From Lachnospiraceae bacterium (lineage in GTDB: Bacteria; Bacillota; Clostridia; Lachnospirales; Lachnospiraceae), in assembly GCA_029071325.1 (NCBI GenBank), contig JAIEAP010000028.1, positions 1 through 59,843 of the forward strand: a stretch of DNA of 59,843 nt, in the 5' to 3' direction. The position numbers and the translations under genes were made by a program. Below, in pieces: positions 53,615-59,843 of this stretch. The notes beneath the pieces are model-generated. The model was not told where the DNA came from and ran no database searches. It saw only the letters and a list, made by a program, of their open reading frames with translations. Every line of letters starts with the position of its first letter. Position 1 is the stretch's first letter.

Positions 53615-54592
53615 TTAAAATGGCAACACTCCGATACAATACAGGATAAATACTCCCAACGCCACAAAATTAATCAGTCCCAGACAGAAACTAATCACAG
53701 AAAACCATGCGCCGCTCTTGGCATAACGCTTGATTACTGCAAGCTCTGTCTCCACGGTATCATTCTCCTCGATCCTGGCAGTCAGTTCCTCGATCAGATG
53801 CTGCATATTCCGATAGCACTTCACATCTTCTGTATGGATCTTCTCCGCCAGTTCCAGCTTCATACTGTCCAACTGACTGGAAATTTCCTGCAGTGACGCC
53901 AGCATTTGGGCTGTCTGCTCCGCATTGTGTTCTGCGGACTCATCGGCGGTACTGACAATTTTCTCCGCAATGACATTCAGCCTTTGCTCCACATTGCTGA
54001 ACTGCTCCTCGACGCCCTCGAAATTCTCCTTAACACCGTCGAACTCCTCCGCCAGTTTATTCCGAACACCGGTCACCAACTCGTCCGCTTCCGCCTGACG
54101 GGCGCTCAGTACCTGATTCAATTCTTCTGCCCGCTCTTCACGCTCATCTACGATAGTCTGCAGCTCCTGTAGCTTATCTTCCCTGGACAACAGCAACTCC
54201 TGCAGTTGTTTTGCCTTCTCCCGAAATTCATCAATCTGTTTTAATAAAAAGTCCTCTTTCTCCAATGTCTTCTCCGCCCTCTCCTGGTCGTTTTCCAAAA
54301 CCTGTACGATACCTTCCACAGCCATGTCCTGGCTGCTGTCCGCTTCCACGGGTGCTTGATCCAAGCTGCATGCTTCCACGCTCACTTCTGCCGGTCGATC
54401 CGTTTCCTCAGCGGCTTCTTCTATGCCGCCCGCTCCCACACCAGCTTCCGCCGGCCGGTAGACCGCATGCTTCTGCTGCCTTAACTGTTCCTGCCGCGCC
54501 AATGTATATCTGTACTGCGGCTCTTTGCCGCGTTTTCTCTGATCATAGGTTTCCATGCGCAGCCTGCGCATGATCCCGAATATGCTGTGCAA
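53615..54592 (-). CDS. Coiled-coil protein with C-terminal membrane anchor
   Basis: The start is uncertain: TTG 54592 lies 8 nt after GGGAGG, while ATG 54571 and 54556 lack good sites. The protein, about 325 aa, has a basic N-terminus, a Glu/Ala/Val-rich acidic stretch (about 50-100), a long coiled coil (about 105-290: FREKAKQLQELLLSREDKLQELQ...) and one membrane segment near the end (about 298-320). No family recognised. It lies 60 bp after trmD, where many Firmicutes have rplS, and may be an envelope-linked scaffold. Confidence 0.7.
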   Translation of the reverse strand: MHSIFGIMRRLRMETYDQRKRGKEPQYRYTLARQEQLRQQKHAVYRPAEAGVGAGGIEEAAEETDRPAEVSVEACSLDQAPVEADSSQDMAVEGIVQVLENDQERAEKTLEKEDFLLKQIDEFREKAKQLQELLLSREDKLQELQTIVDEREERAEELNQVLSARQAEADELVTGVRNKLAEEFDGVKENFEGVEEQFSNVEQRLNVIAEKIVSTADESAEHNAEQTAQMLASLQEISSQLDSMKLELAEKIHTEDVKCYRNMQHLIEELTARIEENDTVETELAVIKRYAKSGAWFSVISFCLGLINFVALGVFILYCIGVLPF

Positions 54593-54675
54593 TGTCACAT
54601 CCTCCCGACGAATCACAACTTGATGTCTCCGGCAGAGACGACCAAAGCCATTTTATCATTTATACAAGATTTTGT

Positions 54676-55398
54676 CTATCCCTTCCGGTAACGACGGACT
54701 TCTTCTTCACTCAACTGCGCAGTATCCATGAGATCGGGACGCCGCTCTATGGTACGAAGAATAGACTGTTCCCGCCTCCAGGCGTCTACTTTTGCGTGAT
54801 CGCCGGACAGCAGGATGGATGGCACCTTCCTGCCCATCCACTCCTCTGGGCGGCTGTACTGGGGATACTCCAGCAGACCTCCCTCAAAAGATTCTCCCGT
54901 ACCGGACTGCTCATTTGTCAGGACCCCCGGCACCATTCGGGAAACAGCGTCCACTAAGACCATGGCAGGCAGCTCTCCGCCAGTCAACACATAATCGCCG
55001 ATGGATACATAATCCGTTACGATCTCCTCCAGCACCCGCTCATCTACGCCCTCGTAGTGACCGCAGAGCAGCACAAGCGCATCTTCCCCGGCAAAATCTT
55101 TCGCCATATTCTGTTTAAAACAGTGTCCCTGAGGCGTAAGATAGACGGTCCGCGGCGCATGACCCAGCCGGTCCGCCACGGAACGCCACGCATCATAAAT
55201 GGGCTGTGCCTGCATCACCATGCCGGCGCCGCCCCCGTAAGGATAATCATCCACTTTCTTATGCTTATCCAGCGTGTAATCCCGGATATTGACCGCCTCA
55301 ATGGACAATAGTCCATTCTTCACTGCCCGTCCGATGATACTGGTATTTAACCCATTCTCTACCATTTCCGGAAACAATGTCAAAATATAAAACTTCAT
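54676..55398 (-). CDS. trmD: tRNA (guanine-N1)-methyltransferase
   Basis: Start at 55398 (MKFYILTLFPEMVENGL), the family beginning; the ATG at 55413 would add five residues. The 240-aa SPOUT enzyme shows the trefoil knot with LLCGHYEGVDERVLEE and SIGDYVLTGGELPAMVLVDAVSR. It methylates G37 of tRNAs to prevent frameshifting. It follows rimM in the standard order. Confidence 0.95.
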   Translation of the reverse strand: MKFYILTLFPEMVENGLNTSIIGRAVKNGLLSIEAVNIRDYTLDKHKKVDDYPYGGGAGMVMQAQPIYDAWRSVADRLGHAPRTVYLTPQGHCFKQNMAKDFAGEDALVLLCGHYEGVDERVLEEIVTDYVSIGDYVLTGGELPAMVLVDAVSRMVPGVLTNEQSGTGESFEGGLLEYPQYSRPEEWMGRKVPSILLSGDHAKVDAWRREQSILRTIERRPDLMDTAQLSEEEVRRYRKG

Positions 55399-55422
55399 TC
55401 CCTTTTCTTCCATCCAATCCGA

Positions 55423-55947
55423 TTATTTCTTACTGTTTAACCCTCGCAGTCCATCCAGCAGATGCAGTGTGATGACACCGGCCTCTATGTCAACTGATTT
55501 CACACAATCCCGGATTGCGGGAACCAGAAGTTCTTCCTCCCTCGGCTTACCGATCACATAGATATCATTGGCGCCAGTCTGCAGCACATCTGTGAGCTCA
55601 CCCAGATCTTCCCCCTCATCGGACACTGCCCGAAGCCCGATCAGATCCGCAATGAAATATTCATTCTCCTCCAGTGCAACCGCATTCTCCCTGGATACCA
55701 TCAGACTTTTTCCCTTGTATTTTTCTATATCATTTATATTATCAATGCCCTTAAACTTTACGATCACCAGATTTTTAAAGAATCTTACCTGGGCAATCTC
55801 CAGGGTCAGATATTCTTTGCCGGTGTCCAGCAGGACTTCTTTTAGCCGCTTGAATCTTGTCACATCATCCGTGGTAGGAAACACCTTCACCTCTCCCCGA
55901 ATGCCGTGTGTGTTGGCGATTACGCCTACCTGCAATAAATTCTCCAT
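55423..55947 (-). CDS. rimM: Ribosome maturation factor RimM
   Basis: A 174-aa protein with the N-terminal RimM beta-barrel ([25 protein letters not shown], about 3-27) and C-terminal PRC-like barrel ([31 protein letters not shown]). It helps 30S head assembly, binding S19. It sits between khpA and trmD. Confidence 0.94.
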   Translation of the reverse strand: MENLLQVGVIANTHGIRGEVKVFPTTDDVTRFKRLKEVLLDTGKEYLTLEIAQVRFFKNLVIVKFKGIDNINDIEKYKGKSLMVSRENAVALEENEYFIADLIGLRAVSDEGEDLGELTDVLQTGANDIYVIGKPREEELLVPAIRDCVKSVDIEAGVITLHLLDGLRGLNSKK

Positions 55948-56057
55948 ACGAATCTCCTATAAAAACAGTCTCTATCGTATAAAAAATGAGTCGGCTTCGG
56001 GGCTATTGCCTGTCCGCCGTCTCATTTCCTCCGCTCGTTCACCGTGCCATTACAGCA

Positions 56058-56285
56058 TTACGTAATGTCAACGATAACCTTTTTGCTTTCTTTGGAAGCA
56101 GCCGCTTTCACAACAGAACGGATTGCCTTGGCAATACGTCCCTGCTTGCCGATCACTTTTCCCATATCGGACTGCGCCACATGCAGCTCCAACACGATAG
56201 CTTTTTCGTTCTCGGTCTGTGTTACGACAACCTCATCCGGATAATCCACAAGTGATTTTGCAATTACTTCAACCAATTCCTTCAT
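56058..56285 (-). CDS. khpA: KH-domain RNA-binding protein KhpA
   Basis: A 75-aa single KH domain with the GxxG loop in MGKVIGKQGRIAKAIRSVV. It binds RNA, usually with KhpB/Jag, and affects cell division and sRNA function in other Firmicutes. Always near rpsP, rimM and trmD in this lineage. GGTGTACC precedes the ATG weakly. Confidence 0.94.
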   Translation of the reverse strand: MKELVEVIAKSLVDYPDEVVVTQTENEKAIVLELHVAQSDMGKVIGKQGRIAKAIRSVVKAAASKESKKVIVDIT

Positions 56286-56306
56286 AGGTACACCTCACAA
56301 TGTTCG

Positions 56307-56552
56307 CTATTTCACGATACCAGTTGCTTTGAAAATTCTGTTGACGGTTTCTGTCGGCTGTGCGCCGTTTGCTAACCACTTCTTTGCAAGCTCCTCATTT
56401 ACATGATACTCGCTCGGATCTTTGGTCGGATCGTAAGTTCCAATCTCTTCGATGCATTTTCCGTCTCTCGGGGATCTGGAATCTGCAACTACAATTCTAT
56501 AGAACGGAGCTTTCTTCTGTCCTAATCTTGTCAATCTGATCTTTACTGCCAT
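56307..56552 (-). CDS. rpsP: 30S ribosomal protein S16
   Basis: Start at 56552 ([22 protein letters not shown]), the universal start of the family; GTG and TTG upstream would add four residues. The 81-aa length is normal. It binds 16S rRNA early in 30S assembly. AGGAGG lies 11 nt upstream. Follows ffh. Confidence 0.96.
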   Translation of the reverse strand: MAVKIRLTRLGQKKAPFYRIVVADSRSPRDGKCIEEIGTYDPTKDPSEYHVNEELAKKWLANGAQPTETVNRIFKATGIVK

Positions 56553-56589
56553 TTTCAATTTCACCTCCTCAAAATATTCTGACTATATG

Positions 56590-57945
56590 CTAAAAGGGAA
56601 ATCTGAATTTTCCCATTTTACCACCGCGTTTTCCGGTCAGTCCGGGCATCTGCTTCATCATTTTCTTCGTCTGCTCGAACTGCTTCACCAGACGGTTGAC
56701 CTCGCTGATATCCACGCCCGCGCCTTTAGCAATTCTGTGCTTTCTGCTGGGATTTAACAGCGACGGATTGCTCCGCTCTTTCTTGGTCATGGAGTAGATA
56801 ATAGACGTGGTACGCGCCATGCTCTTCTCCGCTTCTGCTTCATCAATATCAGGCATCCGGCCGCCTCCCATGCCGGGAAGCATACTCAATATACTGCCAA
56901 GACCACCCATCTTATTCATCTGCTCCATAGAGAGCAGGTAATCGTCAAACGTAAAATCAGCCTTCTTCAGGCGCTTCTGCATGTCTCTGGCACGATCTTC
57001 GTCAATGTCCATCTCGCTCTGTGCCTTCTCGATCAGGGTCAGCACATCGCCCATGCCCAGAATCCTGTTTGCCATACGGTCTGGATAGAACTGCTCCAGG
57101 TCGGAAAGCTTCTCGCCCATACCTACATAGAAAATAGGCTTTCCGGTCACCGCCCGGATAGACAATGCCGCTCCGCCTCTCGTATCGCCGTCCAGCTTGG
57201 TGAGTACGACGCCGTCGATGCCAATCTTCTCATCGAACATACCCGCCACATTTACTGCGTCCTGTCCGGTCATGGCGTCCACTACCAGGATTGTCTGCGC
57301 CACATCCACCTGTTCTTTGATCTCGATCAGCTCCTGCATCATCTCTTCATCGATGTGCAGACGTCCCGCGGTATCCAGGATGACCACATGATTGCCGTTC
57401 TTTGCCGCGTGTTCTACTGCAGCCTTGGCTATATTCACCGGCTTATTCTTATCACCCATAGAGAAGACTTCCACTTCCTGCTTCTCTCCGTTGATTTTCA
57501 ACTGTTCAATAGCTGCCGGGCGGTATACGTCACACGCCGCCAGCAACGGTTTCTTGCCCTTTAACTTCAGCTTGCCCGCAATCTTGGCTGTGGTAGTGGT
57601 CTTACCTGCTCCCTGCAGACCAACCATCATGATGACGCTGATCTGCTGTCCCGGACGCAGCGTGATCTCTGTCGTCTCGGAGCCCATCAGGCTGACCATC
57701 TCTTCATTTACGATCTTGATGACCATCTGCCCCGGATTCAGACCATTCATTACATCGGAACCGATGGCTCTCTCTTGCACCGCCTTGGTAAACTGCTTAA
57801 CTACCTTAAAATTCACATCCGCTTCCAGTAACGCCATCTTGACTTCTTTTAATGCCGTTTTCACGTCATCCTCAGTCAGACGCCCCTTGCTGCGAAGATT
57901 CTTAAAAACATTCTGAAGTTTCTGCGATAAACTGTCAAATGCCAT
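56590..57945 (-). CDS. ffh: Signal recognition particle protein Ffh
   Basis: A 451-aa SRP54. The N domain (1-85) is followed by the G domain with GLQGAGKTTTTAKIAGKL, DTAGRLHIDEEMM and LTKLDGDTRGGAAL, and the methionine-rich M domain (about 300-451) ending in a basic, glycine-rich tail. It binds signal sequences and 4.5S/6S RNA to target membrane proteins. The start lies 3 bp after the ylxM stop. Confidence 0.96.
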   Translation of the reverse strand: MAFDSLSQKLQNVFKNLRSKGRLTEDDVKTALKEVKMALLEADVNFKVVKQFTKAVQERAIGSDVMNGLNPGQMVIKIVNEEMVSLMGSETTEITLRPGQQISVIMMVGLQGAGKTTTTAKIAGKLKLKGKKPLLAACDVYRPAAIEQLKINGEKQEVEVFSMGDKNKPVNIAKAAVEHAAKNGNHVVILDTAGRLHIDEEMMQELIEIKEQVDVAQTILVVDAMTGQDAVNVAGMFDEKIGIDGVVLTKLDGDTRGGAALSIRAVTGKPIFYVGMGEKLSDLEQFYPDRMANRILGMGDVLTLIEKAQSEMDIDEDRARDMQKRLKKADFTFDDYLLSMEQMNKMGGLGSILSMLPGMGGGRMPDIDEAEAEKSMARTTSIIYSMTKKERSNPSLLNPSRKHRIAKGAGVDISEVNRLVKQFEQTKKMMKQMPGLTGKRGGKMGKFRFPF

Positions 57946-57948
57946 CTG

Positions 57949-58293
57949 TTATAGCTCCTCTAATATCTCGTTGGATATCTTCTCAATCTCATCCACCACA
58001 GAGTCATCTCGGGTGGTTTTATATTGTCCGATCAGCTGGTGTATCTTCTCCACATTTGCTTTTGCACCCATGAAACGCTGCACCAGATGAAGCTTCTGTT
58101 CGTATCCAGACAACGTCCGGTTGCACCGCTTGATCAGATCATGAACGCCCTGACGGCTGATGCCCTCACAGTCTGCGATCTCGCTTAAAGACAGGTCATG
58201 AAATACGAAGTCCTCGTAAATCCGCCGCTGATGCTCGTTCAGCAATTCTCCGTAGAAATCATACAAATATGCCTGTTCTACCTTTTCTTCCAT
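57949..58293 (-). CDS. ylxM: YlxM family helix-turn-helix protein
   Basis: Start at 58293 ([18 protein letters not shown]), 8 nt after AGGAG; the ATG at 58320 has no ribosome site. The 114-aa protein has the sigma-4-like helix-turn-helix [24 protein letters not shown]. YlxM stimulates the SRP GTPase in relatives. It opens the ylxM-ffh operon and has a strong promoter. Confidence 0.92.
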   Translation of the reverse strand: MEEKVEQAYLYDFYGELLNEHQRRIYEDFVFHDLSLSEIADCEGISRQGVHDLIKRCNRTLSGYEQKLHLVQRFMGAKANVEKIHQLIGQYKTTRDDSVVDEIEKISNEILEEL

Positions 58294-58320
58294 ACCAGTC
58301 ACTCCTGCAACTGTTTTCAT

Positions 58321-58344
58321 GTGTCAACGTCTACTACTTGACAC
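58321..58344. promoter_or_regulatory. Inverted repeat in the ylxM leader
   Basis: GTGTCAA (58321-58327) and TTGACAC (58338-58344) form perfect 7-bp arms with a 10-bp spacer. The same heptamer overlaps the ylxM -35. It may be an operator or an mRNA hairpin. Confidence 0.45.
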
Positions 58345-58355
58345 CTGCAAAAATC

Positions 58356-58384
58356 ATCATACTATAACGCAAAATAAGTGTCAA
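58356..58384 (-). promoter_or_regulatory. Promoter of the ylxM-ffh operon
   Basis: Minus strand TTGACA (58379-58384), 17-bp spacer, TATGAT (58356-58361). Confidence 0.8.
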
Positions 58385-58440
58385 GGAAAATTATCAAAAA
58401 TATTTTATCTCATATTATACTATTATATTATTTTAAAATG

Positions 58441-58857
58441 TTATGATTCTGTCGCACTATGAGTAATAGCCTTGAATGGAGCATGTCCAGTATCTGCGTT
58501 CCTCAATAATGATGGTTTACGAAGGCGTAGGCTTGTTTCAAAATTAAAAATGATTTTCCCCTCTTCCTTTCTATTCAATGAAATATTAATCCATATAGGA
58601 ACAAAGGGCGAATTCCATGCTACTAGCTTTACTGTTTCCTCAAGCGTGAACAATTTATTTCCTACGTTTTTTTCACTTAATAGAACCAAACGCATGGTAT
58701 TATCTAAACCGTTGAATGATTTATCTTTTTCATAAACTGGAATAATATTAAATCTAATATCATTTTCATCTACACTTATTTCCCCCATTACTTCATTAAT
58801 TGTCATTAATAGATTATCACGAAATATCATTTTATCCATTTTTCTCACTTTTTCCAT
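58441..58857 (-). CDS. Candidate immunity protein of the right-edge toxin
   Basis: A 138-aa soluble protein (MEKVRKMDKMIFRDNLL...) with no signal peptide or membrane segment. Its C-terminal part, LRLRKPSLLRNADTGHAPFKAI, looks like a motif shared by small immunity-type proteins, but I cannot name the family. It follows the toxin frame by 14 bp, and AAGGAG precedes the ATG. The AT-rich composition matches the toxin's C-terminal domain. A cytoplasmic immunity protein would suit a toxin with a cytoplasmic target. Confidence 0.6.
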   Translation of the reverse strand: MEKVRKMDKMIFRDNLLMTINEVMGEISVDENDIRFNIIPVYEKDKSFNGLDNTMRLVLLSEKNVGNKLFTLEETVKLVAWNSPFVPIWINISLNRKEEGKIIFNFETSLRLRKPSLLRNADTGHAPFKAITHSATES

Positions 58858-58871
58858 ATATTTCTCCTTCT

Positions 58872-59843
58872 CTATTTAGGCATATATTGTATTGGTCCAT
58901 TGTAGAATATATCTGCATTTATAACATAATTTGACATAGATGTATTAAAATCACTTATCCTAATCCATGCATTATCAATATTTAATCCTGCACTTCTGAA
59001 AATATCCGGATAATTCATAGCTTGAGTTACGGCTGGTTGATAATGTCCAGATTCATTGGTTATGAGTCTTATATATCCTTGGGAATTAACCTTCATAGTT
59101 CCAGCCGCTTGTACTGAATTACCATTTGCCAAATAAGAATGCCCCCTCCCAATATGTAAATTACCATCCATATCAATAACAAAATCAACCTCTTGAATAC
59201 CATTTTCAATATTAATCTTTCCAGCTTCAACGCTAAAGTTGAAAGTCCATCCCGCTTGATTATCATTAGGAAACTTATTGCTAATAGTTTGTGTTCCTGA
59301 AACACTCTCACCTGTCGTCACCGGTCTCCTCAGCTCCAGAACACTCTGCCCGTCGACCTTCTGTAACGCCAGCGCCTCATCTACTTTCCGGATGGCAGTT
59401 ATCTCCGCATCCGTCAGTCCCTCCATGCTGCCTTTCTCTAAGAATCTAAGATACCGCTCCGCTTGCTCCGGCGGCATCAGCTCTGCATAGGAGTTTGGCA
59501 CCTCTTTTGGTGGGTAGAGACCGCTGATGTTGACGCTCTGATCCAGGCTCTTTAAGCCGCCATAACTTCCAATGGCAACGATGGTTCCGGCAAACATCCC
59601 GGCCAACTTGCTGTCCGTGATGTCGGTCACTATGTCTGCTGACTCTGCGGCCATCACACTGCTGTACCCCAGCATGCCCAGCTCCGTTAAACCTGCCCTT
59701 ACCGGGGATGTCCCTGCATTGACGGCTGCCGTCATGCTCCCACTCACCGGCAACAGCATCCCTGCCGCCATCGTACAGGCATTTCCTACCGTGTAGTATA
59801 AACCGGGATCTGCTGCAAAAGCGGTGTCACGGATGGGATTGAC
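58872..59843 (-). CDS. C-terminal part of a polymorphic toxin (5' end outside the window)
   Basis: The frame is open to the right edge, giving 323 residues plus an unseen N-terminus. The first part is hydrophobic and Ala/Gly-rich (about 15-85), a pre-toxin region typical of LXG and related secreted toxins. A linker with ELMPPEQAERYLRFLEKGS and ITAIRKVDEALALQK follows. The toxin domain (about 195-323) contains LHIGRGHSYLANG and a conserved-looking NESGHYQP block; enzymatic type is unknown. A candidate immunity gene follows at 14 bp. Composition drops in GC at the toxin boundary near 59325. Confidence 0.7.
   Translation of the reverse strand, partial: VNPIRDTAFAADPGLYYTVGNACTMAAGMLLPVSGSMTAAVNAGTSPVRAGLTELGMLGYSSVMAAESADIVTDITDSKLAGMFAGTIVAIGSYGGLKSLDQSVNISGLYPPKEVPNSYAELMPPEQAERYLRFLEKGSMEGLTDAEITAIRKVDEALALQKVDGQSVLELRRPVTTGESVSGTQTISNKFPNDNQAGWTFNFSVEAGKINIENGIQEVDFVIDMDGNLHIGRGHSYLANGNSVQAAGTMKVNSQGYIRLITNESGHYQPAVTQAMNYPDIFRSAGLNIDNAWIRISDFNTSMSNYVINADIFYNGPIQYMPK

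Overview
The window looks like a chromosome segment of a gut-type anaerobic Firmicute of the family Lachnospiraceae. The reasons are the near-50% GC housekeeping genes with AGGAGG ribosome sites, the order rho-rpmE-DUF1385-prmC-prfA, the order ylxM-ffh-rpsP-khpA-rimM-trmD, lineage families such as DUF4364 and DUF6033, MurT/GatD, and a class-II galT. The species cannot be fixed from the sequence. I see no rRNA, tRNA, CRISPR array or transposase.

Layout. 1-8.1 kb (minus strand): the 5' end of an Rpn-type nuclease gene, bioY under a BirA-like operator, gatD/murT with a membrane-anchored C39 peptidase, and a two-component system with an exported accessory protein. 7.1-11.1 kb: a galactose locus, with a GalR-type repressor divergent from galK-galT and three copies of one octamer in the intergenic region. 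11.2-22 kb: a repeat-rich membrane protein, greA, an L,D-transpeptidase-like protein, pta, an oligo-1,6-glucosidase divergent from an AraC regulator, DUF1622, DUF6033, uppP and an EF-G paralogue. 22-28.4 kb (minus): a self-contained fructose PTS operon in transcription order fruK-fruA-ptsH-ptsI-fruR-hypB. Its HPr has Arg where the regulatory Ser46 should be, and a lone hypB closes it. 28.5-34.5 kb: two convergent MATE exporters, an SDR with a TetR regulator, an extended SDR and a DNA-repair methyltransferase.

34.4-43.5 kb is an accessory island, largely AT-rich. It holds a truncated DUF4160 gene and its small partner, a SMEK-domain nuclease-like protein, an LXG toxin with a lysozyme-like C-terminus and a membrane-anchored candidate immunity protein, a TetR/MFS/cysteine-rich KTR cargo operon with a perfect operator, and a PadR/DUF2812 pair. 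Direct repeats of about 94 bp flank the SMEK and toxin genes. Duplicated terminators, a duplicated gene fragment and a 30-bp perfect palindrome point to repeated recombination.

43.6-58.4 kb returns to core genes: prfA to rho, malic enzyme with a radical SAM protein and DUF4364, a flavin reductase, a family II pyrophosphatase, and the SRP/S16 operon. At the right edge (58.4-59.8 kb) is the 3' part of a second polymorphic toxin with its candidate immunity gene. In both toxin genes the base composition shifts at the toxin-domain boundary, as expected for cassette exchange of toxin plus immunity modules. These two toxin loci and the repeat-bounded SMEK segment are the most promising places for undescribed biology.
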